DNA from: Glutinoglossum americanum
Taxonomy: Eukaryota > Ascomycota > Geoglossomycetes > Geoglossales > Geoglossaceae
DNA: 64,000 nt
Assembly: GCA_020080175.1 (NCBI GenBank)
Contig: JAGHQL010000090.1
Coordinates: 39,612 to 103,611, forward strand
Direction of reading: 5' to 3'
The stretch's first letter is position 1, and every line of letters starts with the position of its first letter. Below the pieces are notes generated by a model. The model ran no database searches. It worked only from the letters and a program-made list of their open reading frames with translations, and was not told the origin of the DNA. Made by a program: the position numbers and the translations under genes. Below, piece by piece: positions 49,107-60,481 of the stretch.

Positions 49107-51072
49107 ATGTATACATATCAGGACGAGGCGACGAGACGGCTCCAAAACAGAATAGACATACACGTAAAGGTGGCTGCTGATGATATCTACCAATATTCGC
49201 TCACCTCACGCTATGCATCCCTAAAACATACTCTAGCATCTCCGGAGAGGCTCCCATGGCCACCGGCATGCTCCCAAGTCATATGTACTATGGCAGATAC
49301 GTTAGAGGGGGGCCCAAGAGCTACTGTTAAATCGCGATGCGTATATCTGGGAGAGGCTCCAATAACCATAGTCACGACACTCGAGAAAGTAAATAGAACA
49401 GATGGTTATATTATTGCCAAGGAAATGTTAATTTATTCTGGTTGCGGGAAGCCCGACGCGTTTACCCTCTATGGCAGCACCCATCATTCAATGGCCCATC
49501 CACACTCGGAAAGTCTTCACCTCTCAGGGTCAACCACCAATAGCGCTTCCGCGGCATTTAGCACACCTGTCTCCGGCATTTACGAGTCGATGCGCAACAC
49601 CTGTGATGATGACTTCAACTCACATGTGAAGCGCCTTGTGGAAGCCTTCCAGGCACTCGCTGGGGAAATAGAGTTTTTGAGGAGGCGATACCCTTCTGTG
49701 AGCTACAGGGAACCAGACTGTCTCACGAAGGGCAAGGCGTCTGTTGACCATATTTGCCGATGCATGGGCTGGCACTTGGAAGATAGACGTTCTCGAGGTT
49801 AGTGGTTTATATATTGCCACTTCACACTAAGGCGTTCACCCCAAACCCTCTCACCCAAGCACCCGGTAGATAGCTAACCACCCGTACTCAGAAAACACAC
49901 ATACCTCACCGCCAGCCGAGGCCGAGCAACTGGAGATGGATTTTACAACGAAAGGAAAAGAAGGCGACCTTGCATGCCCTTTTGCATTCGCGAGTGGATT
50001 CAAGCACACGGGCCACCACCAAAACGCTTCAGCCACCCCGCCAAATGCTAAAGCACGGCACCCTCGAAGAATATCGGATCCAATCACTGCAGAACTGCAC
50101 GGCGCGTCTCCGGCTTCCCCACCACCTTCTATCTCAGCGTCAGCATCGAAATGTCCGATCCGCTATCTAGACCAGCACTCTCCAGAAGAAGTAGCACAGT
50201 ACTTCGAAAGCCACAAGCACGAGCTGCCTCGTAGCCACGAGATTTGCGTCAAGCGGTATCAGAGCAATAAGGAGAGTATTAGGCAACTCGATGCGAAATA
50301 CGGAGATTTGGTTAGCATGATCCAGGGCCTTGGGGTTACCCACAAACCGCTGCTACCGGCGAAGGACGACGATGAAGATGACGGCGTTGAGGCGGGGCGG
50401 GGGGAGGTAAATGGGAGGCTAGAACAGTGGGCAGAGGGGGTTGACGGTACCAATGGAGAAGCTGACGATAGGCTTGCAACAGAGGAGGGGGGGCAGGAAG
50501 AGGGAACGGGTAGAGGCCGGGGTCGAGAGAGGGATGTAATTTCGGATAGAATATTGAAAGAAGTGCGAGTCGGAGAGTCCCCCAGCCGGCCATGGGGTAT
50601 TCCATTCCCTCCTCAAGAAGCACCAACGCTCTCCGGTGGCCTCCTCGAACGCACGGAAGCTACAGAAGCCATCACTACAACGACCACTGACCAACCCACG
50701 AACATACCGGGTCGAGAAGCTAACACAAAGCGAAAGGCCTGTCCAATCCGTAGCCAACAACAACAGCAACCCCAACAAGACTCCTTACATCCACACCACC
50801 AACCCCCCCTCAACAATACTCGGGACCCTGGAGCAGCCATCCCAGCCATCCCAGCCATCCAGTTCAAGCACAATGCCGCGTTCATTTCGGATCAGCCAAC
50901 ACCCTCTACTACGACCGCTACAGCAACGGGCGGTAAAGTAGCTGCACAACAGCAAGTCCCGCAGATGGTATTTACAGGCCCAGTATTTATTGGATATCCA
51001 ATAGAGCAAGCTATGGCGTTGTTGGGGCGGTGGAATGGCGTGACAGGGGTGGGAAGCATGCAGGGACAGTAG
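49107..51072 (+). CDS. Uncharacterised fungal protein with Gln/Asp-rich tail
   Basis: Exons 49107..49797 and 49892..51072 give 623 aa; starting at the second Met (49290) would give 562 aa. The 94-nt intron (GTTAGT...CAG) joins the frames in phase 1. No known domain is recognised. The N-terminal part includes TDGYIIAKEMLIYSG and a segment with FQALAGEIEFLRRRYPSVSY. The most conserved-looking block is KCPIRYLDQHSPEEVAQYFE, followed by SHKHELPRSHEICVKRYQSN and ESIRQLDAKYGDLVSMIQGLG, which reads as a helical module. I recall similar uncharacterised ascomycete proteins but cannot name a family. The second half is acidic and Gln/Thr/Pro-rich, with poly-Gln at about 50756-50780. The stop TAA at 49101-49103 precedes the first ATG directly. 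Confidence 0.75.
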
Positions 51073-51756
51073 GAGAGATAATACCATCACTTCTTTTTTA
51101 CCCTCGGGGTTCGTTTTCTCGGAGTAGGTGTTAGTGGGAAGGTTTGCTTGGCTTTGCGTCATGGTCTTTTTTTTCTCCACTGTCGGTCTTGCAGGATTTC
51201 TGCTGGCCGGCGCGACTTCCTCTTCAACTCTATCTTCCCAGTCAGGGTGTAATGAACTATCGTTTAATGAAGGCTAGGACAGCGGAACGGGTTAGATCTG
51301 CAGGTAAGGCGTTGTGGTTATCGTTTTCTTTCTACTGGCCCATTGGATCACGAGGGGTTCAAGAGGAGAACTGATGTGGTTACTCGTCTTCCCCCCAACT
51401 AGTATATTATAATAGCTAGGAATAAGAATTCCTAACTAACTCGCCCCATGCGTCTAGTGAAGGATAAGGGGGTATCAACCACATCCCAGTCCACAAGGTG
51501 ACCCCCCCCTTTAGGTATTCAAAACCGGAGGAGGACGCCTGCTGCTTTCCTCAGTTTCTCCCACCTGTAGCTTTTCGACAAATATATAACGCGAAAGAAG
51601 GAAAGTTGTCAAGTCCCCTGTTTCGTGGATCGTCATAATTGGTCGGTGGGTCCGCTGGGGAACGCCAAGCGACGGGAAGAAAAAGAAAAGAAAAAAAACA
51701 TCCCCAAGAAATTCCCCAAATCCAACAACAGAACAATTGCCAAATGCCCTTACTTA
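51073..51756. other. Intergenic region
   Basis: 3' flank of the unidentified gene and promoter of the phosphoesterase gene, which is A-rich just before its start. Nothing else seen. Confidence 0.55.
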
Positions 51757-53331
51757 ATGTCCTCTCCCCTAGTCCTCCTCCGTTTCCTCCTCCTCCGCAT
51801 CCTAATTCCTCTCTCTGTCTTATCTACAACTTGGCTCTATCTCTACCCAATATTCCACCTCTGCGCCTTTCCCTCGCCACCCACCAGCAATCTCCACTCC
51901 CCTTTCCTCAACACTCTCGCGCAACATTTCCACCTCACACTAAGCAACGATGACACCGCGCCATTCCGGCTTCTCGTGTTTGGAGATCCTCAGCTGGAGG
52001 GTGATACCTCTCTCCCTGCGGGTGGGCTCTTGAATTTCCCATCGTTGAAGGGGATTCTGGGCCTTGTGAGGGACGTGGAAGGGGTGAAGGGGAAGGGAGA
52101 GGTGGTAGGGAGGCAGCTGAGCAAGTTTTTAGCGGAGGATGTCGTGCGCGCGGTGGTTGCTGCGAGGAAGACTCTTGACTTATGGGGAAATGATTTTTAT
52201 CTTGCGCATATATACCGGACGATGCGTTGGTGGACCCGACCTACACACGTCGCTGTTCTGGGAGATTTGCTCGGAAGTCAATGGATATCCGACGAGGAGT
52301 TTAAGGTTAGGGGAGACAGGTTTTGGAATAGGGTGTTTAGGGGTGGGAGGAGGGTAGGGGACGACACTACGATGGGAGTGGTGGGAGGGGGGGCGGAGGT
52401 CTTGGGGGAAGACGAGGCGTGGGGAAGGAGGGTAGTGTGTGTGGTTGGGAATCACGATGTCGGATATGCGGGGGATATGACCGAGGAGAGGGCCGAGAGG
52501 TTCGAGCGCGTATTCGGGGGCATGAATTGGGACATCCGATTCCAACTCCAGGGAACAGTCCACAACACCACGACGCCCCCGCCCTCAATTCACCTCATAA
52601 CCCTCAACTCCCTAAACCTCGACACCCCCGCGCTCTCCGCCCACCTCCAGAACAAAACCTACGCCTTCCTAAACCAAATCCTCTCCACCACGCCCCCAAA
52701 GTCCAAAACCGATTTCACGATCCTCCTGACACACCTCCCGCTACACAAGCCGGCGGGGGTTTGCGCCGACCCGCCGTTTTTCGATTTCCACGGACAGGAG
52801 TATGGTGGCGGCGTCAGGGAGCAGAATCACCTCAGCGAGGCGAGCTCGAAGGTTTTGCTGGAGGCTGTGTTTGGGATGAGGAGCCCCGCTGTGGCCGGGG
52901 AGGGAGCGAGGAACGGCATTATATTAACGGGCCACGATCACGAGGGGTGTGATGTCTACCACTACCCATCCACCTCCTCCCCCTCCTCCCCCCACCCCTA
53001 CAATACCACAAACGCCACCACCACAGCGCCCCCCACGCCAGACAGCCTCCGCGAAATCACAGTCCGCTCCATGATGGGCGACTACGGCGGTAGCGCCGGC
53101 CTCCTGAGCGCGTGGTTCTCCCGCCAGAAAGGGGAGTGGGAGTACAGCTACCAGGACTGTAGGGCTGGCGTCCAGCACTGGTGGTGGGGGGTCCACGGGC
53201 TTGATTTCGTGACGGTGGTGTGGTGGGCGGTCGTTTGGATGGCGGGGGGGCTGGTGAGGGAGGGGAAGAGGACAAGGCGGAGGGGTGGGGTACGTAAGGG
53301 AGGGAAGAGGAAACGAAGGAAGGCGGGATGA
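51757..53331 (+). CDS. Cdc1/Ted1/PGAP5-type metallophosphoesterase
   Basis: A single exon of 524 aa from the first ATG. An N-terminal membrane segment (about residues 5-35, VLLRFLLLRILIPLSVLSTT) and a C-terminal one (about 483-500, VTVVWWAVVWMAGG) bracket a luminal phosphoesterase domain. The metal-binding motifs are in order: GDPQ (D77), GDLLG, GNHD (231-234), LLTHLPLH and GHDH (392-395). This set and topology match yeast Cdc1/Ted1 and mammalian PGAP5, ER enzymes that remove ethanolamine-phosphate from GPI anchors. Ted1 and Cdc1 cannot be separated by eye. The C-terminus is Arg/Lys-rich with no clear KKxx signal. The gene alternates sharply between C-rich and G-rich coding stretches. It converges on the malic enzyme relic. 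Confidence 0.87.
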   Translation: MSSPLVLLRFLLLRILIPLSVLSTTWLYLYPIFHLCAFPSPPTSNLHSPFLNTLAQHFHLTLSNDDTAPFRLLVFGDPQLEGDTSLPAGGLLNFPSLKGILGLVRDVEGVKGKGEVVGRQLSKFLAEDVVRAVVAARKTLDLWGNDFYLAHIYRTMRWWTRPTHVAVLGDLLGSQWISDEEFKVRGDRFWNRVFRGGRRVGDDTTMGVVGGGAEVLGEDEAWGRRVVCVVGNHDVGYAGDMTEERAERFERVFGGMNWDIRFQLQGTVHNTTTPPPSIHLITLNSLNLDTPALSAHLQNKTYAFLNQILSTTPPKSKTDFTILLTHLPLHKPAGVCADPPFFDFHGQEYGGGVREQNHLSEASSKVLLEAVFGMRSPAVAGEGARNGIILTGHDHEGCDVYHYPSTSSPSSPHPYNTTNATTTAPPTPDSLREITVRSMMGDYGGSAGLLSAWFSRQKGEWEYSYQDCRAGVQHWWWGVHGLDFVTVVWWAVVWMAGGLVREGKRTRRRGGVRKGGKRKRRKAG

Positions 53332-53494
53332 TGGTAATGTTGATGAGGGAAATGTGTTTTTTTTTTGGTTGCCACGGTGGTCTTGGTCTATCTCGCCGGT
53401 CCCCCCTTTCTCGGGTTTTATTATATATACACCTTCATCTCTATACTATTCAGGAATATATAGCAATCCTCCTTATACCCCGCAACCCCACGCA

Positions 53495-54690
53495 CTAACA
53501 AACACATACGTCCTTAAAGAAGCAAACCTTATCACGCAGACCGCTAATCTCCCCTTTCGCATCCCTAACATCAAATCTAACAAGCTCCTCGCACCCCAGA
53601 TCCCGCGCCTGCTCCCTAATATCCACTCCTCCCCCAGAATCCCCTTTCCCCCGCGCGACCCCTTCCTCGACCGCCTGCCTCACTACCACCTTCGCGATAG
53701 CGACGCTAGTGTCCCGTACATCCCTCACGTCGGGGACCGCGAGGCGAGCGCCGCGGCGGCTACGACGAGCACGTTAGGGTTGCTAAGCGATAAGATGATG
53801 GGCCGGCCAACGCGCGACGCCATCTCGGACGCCATCCCCGGTGGAGGCCTTGGGTCTCATGGAGATCCCGATCAGGACGTGTGGTTCCACGGCGCGCACT
53901 ACGGAGAGGAGGTCTCTTTGGCGGAGGGCCTTCGAATCCGGAGGAGGCGCGCGCAAAAAGTATCATGCGCTGTTGTGAGAGCTGAACCCTGGGATTGCCG
54001 GCGCACCTGGAGAGAGAACAGCCATGTGAGATGGCGTTGTGGATTAGGGGGTTGGGTCTTACTTGCCAAATCCTCCCCGCAACTTAACCTTCCACTTCGC
54101 CATCCATTGCAACAACGTAGTCAACATCACCCGGGCTCCCCCATTGCGCTAAGTCCTCGTAAACTCGATCCTTCGCATTAGCATTTAGAAAACCCCTCGA
54201 ACAATTCCGAGTCGCATCCCCTTCTGTCGGCGTACGGATAGTGCTGAACATCTCCCCAAGGCAGGTTTGCATGAGCTGCCCCTGGAGGGCCTGTCAGCGC
54301 TACCTCCCCCCCGGAACATGCGTTGGGTATCAAACCTTACAAAAAACAGCACTTCATTCCGCTCGTACATACTAGTCATAAACGTATTCTTCGTCAGGGC
54401 GCCCCTAAGGCTAGAGTACTGCTCATACGCCCTCTTGACTTGCTAGCCAAGCGTCTGCATATTTGTTGGCAGGGGGGCCTTCAAGCTTGAACCCCTTTCG
54501 TTCGATGGCGGTGAATATGGAGCCCTCATCTAGATATAGCGGTTGCAGGATCGCGGTGCCCTACAACGATAGGTTAGTAAGGACAAGCTTTTAGTAATTC
54601 TTTGGCTCAGAGGATTCTCGTACAGTTAAGAGCACAGCTCTGTGATCCCGAGGTAGAGAGTGGGAAGTTTTCAAATTTGGATGTTTCCGT
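53495..54690 (-). pseudogene. Malic enzyme pseudogene, internally deleted
   Basis: Minus-strand blocks follow malic enzyme order. They are: FENFPLSTSG (about 54633-54680), AILQPLYLDEGSIF, QVKRAYEQYSSLRG, MTSMYERNEVLFF, GEMFSTIRTPTEGDA, VYEDLAQWGSPGDVDYVV, then DLLSVVRAVEPHVLIGIS (53870-53925), VGRPIILSLSNPN and SVAIAKVVVRQAVEEGVARG (about 53655-53712). A 59-nt intron with good sites (54340-54282) is still in place between VLFF and the next block. Damage seen: an extra base in a six-base C run (54472-54477), an in-frame TAG (54443-54445), an extra base in a four-base run (53836-53839), a TAA soon after VDYVV, and loss of about 300 residues. The lost part covers the catalytic and NAD(P)-binding core. 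A second gap follows LSNPN. It cannot encode an active enzyme. Confidence 0.85.
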
Positions 54691-55440
54691 TCTGTCCGGT
54701 GAGATGCAGCCCCCACCAGCCTCAAAAAACCTATCATTTGCTGATATATACATGTACCGCCCGCGGTGGACTCTGCCTACGGAGTTTTGGCGGAGTTCAA
54801 GACTCAGAGCAGTCGTCCGTATCTGCGAAACTGCCCGGTGAACATAGATATATGTCACCAACGATTCTGTGGAACTAAGACGTAACTCTTAATGTCGGAT
54901 AATTTAATCTAAACAAGTGACAGTCCAGGCTGTCTGATGGCATTACTATTAAGCCTCGAGAAACTCCGGGCTTCTCAGGGCTGACGTGGGGTTTATCGGT
55001 CTTCTGCCTAGAATTCAAGATAGGGGTTTTTACAGGGAGAAAAGCGACGCTGGTAGTAATGGAATCATAAGAACAAATTTAGGAGTCGTTACATTCTTTT
55101 GAACAATTAGGCCTCTTGTGTGATGCGATGCAAATGCAGTGAGGGTATGCCTCGATAAGAGGGGATGTATCTTTCTGTAGAGAAGTATGTAGAGCGCCAA
55201 AGTCCTTGACGAGCAGAATGGGCGAATAGCACAATCATGACGTGTAGATTCCCACTCCATCAAAAAGACGTCCACAACGCAAAAGAAACACTTCGATGAA
55301 ACTCCGAAACGATCCTAAACTCGATCGCCGCGAGGGAAAGCCGACCGACTCGTTCTTGCCCGTGATGCAATGTTGTGGTTCGCTTTATTCATCACAACTT
55401 GAAAAGCCAGTAGTACCTTTCGTGATGGCTCTAAACTACC
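54691..55440. other. Intergenic region
   Basis: Between the malic enzyme relic and the kinase stop. I see no gene; the first exon of the relic may have decayed here beyond recognition. Confidence 0.5.
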
Positions 55441-57759
55441 TCAAGTCGCAACTTGCCCCACCAACCCTGACGGATCAGGGTGTTGTCTCTTCCCTCTCCT
55501 CCCCAGAAGCGTTGCATTGTTCAAGCTCAATTCAAAAGCCCCAGGGTTTCGCCTTGTTTGTTGCTTTGCGGCTGCAGCTACTGCCGCGCTGTGCTGCCCG
55601 TATCCCTTCTGCTGTGATTGTGACATGGCCGCGGCTTGTCTGGTTTGTGCCACACCCGAATTCCCAAGGTTTGTTTGCTTCAAAGACTGCCCAACTTGGT
55701 GAACATCCGCATCTCTCGCTTTTGGTAACTTAGCTTGGGGAGGTGGAGGAATGCCGTAGGCGAGGTTTTCGTCATCGTCATAATCATCGTCATCGTCTTC
55801 ATTTAGAACATTGAGGCCGGCCATGCCTCCAGCCCCACCACGATATCCTTGCCCGAAGTTCTTGCTACGCTTAGCTTCTTCTTCCTGTCTGTGGACAGCG
55901 TACCCAACATCAAACACCTCTCGAAGGTTGACTGCGCCTGGGGAACGGAAGTCCATGGGACGGCCAGGCGTTTCAATAAGATGACTCGGGAGTGGGGTGA
56001 AACCAGCCACCTTGTCCATAGGGCCAATGCCGAGCTGTTTCTCCCTCTGAATCGCGGGGGTCGCGAGGGGTGGGGCGTCGGCAGCGGCCGTGGTTTCCTC
56101 GTCGGTTTCGCGGATCCATGGGTGATTCATAAATTCTTTGATAGTATAGCGTTTTCCAGGGTCTACCGTGAGTAGATGCGACACGAGATCTTGCGCAGAT
56201 TTTGAGATGTCATCCCACCAGGGCGAGAGGAATGTATATTGACCTCTCGCAACCTTCTCCGTGAGCACCTGGATGCTCTCGTCATAAAACGGAGGAAATC
56301 CGCAGAGAAGTGTATATAGAACACAACCTAGCGCCCACATGTCCACACTTTTCGAGTATCTTTCATCCTTGACGATTTCGGGTGCAGTGTAGCCAACAGT
56401 GCCACAGGGGGTCATCGTCTGGCTATCCCAAACAATCTTGGACAACCCAAAGTCGGCAATTTTGACGCGCCCGATGCCGCCAGACCCAACTCCTGGAACG
56501 AATTCCCCTTCGTCCACTTTATCTTCATCTCCAGGGGCCTTTGGCTTTGGGTTTCTGGTAGGAATAAAGGGGATAGGCTCAAAAAGTAAGTTTTCTGGTT
56601 TGATGTCTCTATTTCATTGACATGACGTTAGTTAAGGGCCCGCTTAGTTAAGCGATGAGAAACCTAATGAAAGGAGAGACAAACCGATGAACAACACCCC
56701 TCTCTTCATGTAAATACTCCAGCGATCTTGCTACTTGAGTAATGACATGTCTGCTCAAATTCTCGCTGAAGTACGTAAGTCTTACGATCTGATGGAAAAG
56801 CTCGCCGCCAGAGCAAAGTTCGAGAACGATATAGTAAAATTGTCGTGATTCCGAAAAGTCGACGAGCTTGACGATGCCTGGGTGGTCGAGCTGGCGCATG
56901 ATCTGTACTTCTTTAAGGATATTTGCTCGCTATAAAATAGACAGGTTAGCAGGTGCGACTAATTGAGGTGTGTCTCATAAAGGGAGGTCCCGCGACACTG
57001 GCAAGACATAGGTGCCAAAAATCTGCAGGGCTATGGATAGCTAAATATCGTAGTATGAAAGGTTGGTGCGCACCTCCACGGTCTTTGGCTGTTTCTTAAC
57101 ATCCGGATGAAGGTGGCTAACGCCCTAGAGCACCACCCACCATGTTGGCAATCGTTTGTCAAACTCTACTTTGACCTGAAGACCAGTGGAGCTGCATTGG
57201 GCAAGATAGACCTGGTATAAAACCAAGGAAAATGCCCAACGAGGCATTCAAGTAGGCTTACCTGACTAGAATTCATTTCAAACTTCCGCACGACTTTGAT
57301 GGCCACTTCTCCAAGTTCTCCCGCGCCGTCTCTTGCCCGGTAGACATTGCTGAATGCCCCATCCCCCATTTTCTCTAATAGAATCCATCTCTCAAGACCC
57401 GGGTATCTTGGTAACTTCCCCTTGGTCTCCCTCTCCTCAGCAACAATACGCTCAAGAACCGCATTGTCATAGTTCTTTACTGCCCCATCTAATCTCTGGC
57501 CGTCGCCAGCCGCCTTCGCGGCTTGAGCCCCAGCTTGGGCAACGATACCGTGGCTGTCAACGTTCGCAACCAGAGACCCCTGAGTTGTTTGATTCATATA
57601 GGGTTCGCTTGTCGCATGTTCTGCAAGATGCACTTGTCGTTGTTGGGGGTGAGCATGGACTGGCGAGATGGTTGTTGTTGGGTCGCCGTGAGGAGAGTTT
57701 GCCGCACGGGCTTGTTTGCCGTGACGGATGAAATTCTTCAGATTCTGCATCGTGCTCAT
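55441..57759 (-). CDS. srk1: Srk1/Rck2-type MAPK-activated protein kinase
   Basis: Minus-strand exons 57759..57262, 57124..57074, 56929..56685 and 56608..55441 encode 653 aa. The kinase domain has GDGAFSNVYRA, VAIKVVRKFE, HRDIKPENLLFE, DFGLSKIVWD and GTVGYTAPEIVKDERYSKSV. The insert between ENLLFEP and the DFG motif (DEDKVDEGEFVPGVGSGGIG) is typical of the Rck2/Srk1 group, which acts downstream of the Sty1/Hog1 stress MAPK. Exon 2 is only 51 nt and supplies GVSHLHPDVKKQPKTVE inside the small lobe; leaving it out keeps the frame. The splice between HR and DIKPEN falls inside the Arg codon. The tail has an acidic Asp run (about 55783-55804) and is Gln/Ala-rich. The first ATG follows an in-frame TAG upstream. 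Confidence 0.93.
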
Positions 57760-58283
57760 TTTAGCGCACACTAGGAAAATTTAATGGGCCTAAGCAAACT
57801 CTGAAGGTTGAGTATAAAGAAAGGGAAAGGGCAGTGGGTCTGAGCAAGTGACAGCGAGAAAATTAGACAAAAGCTACATCGACTTTCAACGTATCAGAGG
57901 TGCAAACGGCCAAAAGGCATATGTTGGAGAACAGCAGCAGCGACTTAAGTAAGATCGCCAAAGCCCTCGTCACACCTACGAACCCGGGGTGGGTTGATAA
58001 GCGGGCGGAGTTATGACGATATTTGGTACGAAGCCTGGCTGAAGGGGCACCATAGCCGTGGTAACGTGAGAAAGCAAGTTAATGAGGGTCAGCTCATTCT
58101 GCACGACGCAGGATGGCCTTTTGTAGAACGACAAAACACCCCTCTCCGACGGATTTGTATGGATGCGATAGCTCCTATTAGAGCGGCTCGGCAAAGAAAG
58201 AAAAGGGTATGCATGATGACTTCATTGAAGCTTCCAGATGTTTTGGACCCAAAAACAACGTACCGAAATCATGATCGGAAATG

Positions 58284-58607
58284 CTACGTCTTGCCAGTCT
58301 TTGGTTCAAGCAGACGCGACACACTTTGAAATACGAAACTGAGGGTAAGGTCCTGACGGCGGACTTGGAGACCGCGCCGAGGAGGATTTATTCCTAGAGC
58401 GTGGTAGCAGTACGTCAGAATAGTGTGATCGACGTCAATCTTTCCTTGGTGCGGAACACTAACTCTTAGGCACCTTTCCACTACACGCCGGGCTTCTTGT
58501 GACTGTGGTTCTTGCGTCTTGACGACGTGGAGGAAGTTAGGTTTCGGATCAGGAATGCGACAAGGCGGATTTTCGAGAAGGCTCAATGCCAGAGACGTGG
58601 TCAGAGC
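58284..58607 (-). CDS. Possible exon of an unidentified small gene
   Basis: A minus-strand frame of about 108 codons begins after a TAG and ends at 58284. It reads as normal protein (for example NPPCRIPDPKPNFLHVV and KIDVDHTILTYCYHALGI) with no low complexity. It has no ATG of its own, so it would need an upstream exon; an acceptor-like ATAG immediately precedes it. I recognise no family. It could equally be chance, so confidence is low. Confidence 0.2.
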   Translation of the reverse strand, partial: ALTTSLALSLLENPPCRIPDPKPNFLHVVKTQEPQSQEARRVVERCLRVSVPHQGKIDVDHTILTYCYHALGINPPRRGLQVRRQDLTLSFVFQSVSRLLEPKTGKT

Positions 58608-59090
58608 CGACGGCTATGACTGATGTTGAGCTTTTGGCACTATGGGTATGTTTTTTAAAGAAATGGGGTTAGGAGAAGAAGAGCTGAGTTCGAGGAGAAC
58701 AGCTCTGGTCCTTGATGGTTGATAAGCGAAAATCAAGTTGTCATTCATCAATGCGAAGTGTCCACCGCGGAAACAATGAACCCGGTGCTCAGCTCGATCT
58801 CATATACACGCACTCACCGAGGTGGCGCAATCCGGCCGGTCTAAGACCTTTCGCCCGACACCTGACATCGTGTGGCCTGGAGGCATGGATGGGCAGGGCG
58901 AGGCGACATGACGTAGGCGGCTCTGTCCCCGCCACCATCCATCGGCGATGTGTGACATCTGTTACAAACCGCTCTGCTGCTTCATTTAGAGTGTAAGCCC
59001 GGCATTGCATGTTCATGTGCTTCAAGTTGGGCGTTTAAAGCAGGATCCGCGCCCGCAGCTGGCTGAAACGAGCCCTACGTTGTATCTAAT

Positions 59091-59138
59091 GCCAGTGCCA
59101 GCGCCAGTGCCAGTGCCAGTGCCAGTGCCAGTGCCAGC
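59091..59138. repeat. (GCCAGT)n hexamer repeat
   Basis: Eight contiguous units: six GCCAGT and two GCCAGC (units two and eight). Confidence 0.95.
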
Positions 59139-60481
59139 ACTCTGTATGGGAGCATCTTGAAAATCCCGCCGGCAGTTAATTCCCCGGCCGTGTCGGCGGA
59201 GACAGGGCCCAGCTTGTCCCGTGCCACGCATGCGAAAGGAAAAGGGAAGGGGTCCCGCTCGGACGCCCATAGTCATGCTTGCATGGTAGTCTGTGGGATT
59301 GGCCCCACTCTATCCACTCTATCCACTCTGGGTCCGAGGCTGCCCAGCGTCTTTTCCACAGCAAGTGAGTGCCTAGAGCGGGCCCTAGTCAGGTACAATT
59401 TTAATAAGCGCCTGCTATGGCTGACGTTTTTGGTGGTCATTAGTATAAGGCTGAGGCCGACCCCGCGGAGGCCGCGTTGCCCATCTCCGGAGCGCTCGGT
59501 TTACGCTCATTAGACCGCTAAATTGGACCTCCACGCACCGTGGACCTCCGTGCTGTTTCGCCAACTCGAACATGTTTGAATGCTTATTTTGTGCGGCCTG
59601 TAGACGACGAGAGACTTGAACCAGTCGCTGTCGTTGGCGTTAAGAATAGGTACTGTTGTACATGAACAACTTGATTCCATGCGTGGCGCTAGAATATCCT
59701 CTCTGCGGATCTTCGGCGTCTGATTCGCTCCGAGGTCTGCAACCTGGTCGTAATCCTCAACCTCCAACCACTCACATTTTCACTCAATACCCGACTGGAG
59801 ACCGCAGACTCCGATAGATTCTCCATATGACATCTAATCGCAATAAGTGCGATCGCTTCTCAACAGTTGATACGTGACATCGTAGCTACGGTTATTGTGA
59901 ACGCAATCGACGAAGAACTTGGATCGACCTGCAGACGACAGTTGGCTTCCATACGCTCTTTTAATCAGAAAACTTGCTGGCGCTTCACGACTGGTGTATC
60001 GGTCAACGGGGAACCGCGAAGCAGGACACCCACACTTGTCGTTGTCAGTCCTTAAAGACTCTGGGCGCTACATTGAAGAAAGTACATACATCGAAATCGG
60101 GTAGGCGGGCGAGGAGACTGAAATAGAGATTCGTAGCGCTTGACTTATAAATTCCGTGGGGGAGATACACCAACACAAGTCTAGCAAAAGAGCGCGTCGT
60201 GCTTTGAGCGGGGTTACGATTACGACCGGCTCTCTTCTGACCTTTTAATCGGTAGCTAACTACGGTATAACCTTTTTTTTGCTACACTATCAGCATCACG
60301 AATACCTACGAATATCTAGAGGCGGGAGTTGGTATGCAAGGGGCCGATCGGACAGTCGCAGACAGCTAATCAGGGACATCCTAAGAGAGGTCGAAGCATA
60401 TCCTCAACAACTCTACCATCGCGCGTACTTCCTCGGTCATTTAGGACCCTTTGAGGGGCAAAGAGTCGCTGCACTTCAAGA

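Larger units (their letters stand above)
57760..60481. other. Intergenic region (2.7 kb)
   Basis: This includes the kinase promoter and that of the Ser/Pro-rich gene. One minus-strand frame is listed separately; the rest has only short, uninformative frames. A hexamer repeat lies at 59091-59138. T-rich and pyrimidine-rich runs precede the last gene. Confidence 0.5.

Noticed and set aside
53285-54181. 298-codon plus-strand frame
   Set aside because: It is a shadow of the malic enzyme relic on the other strand.
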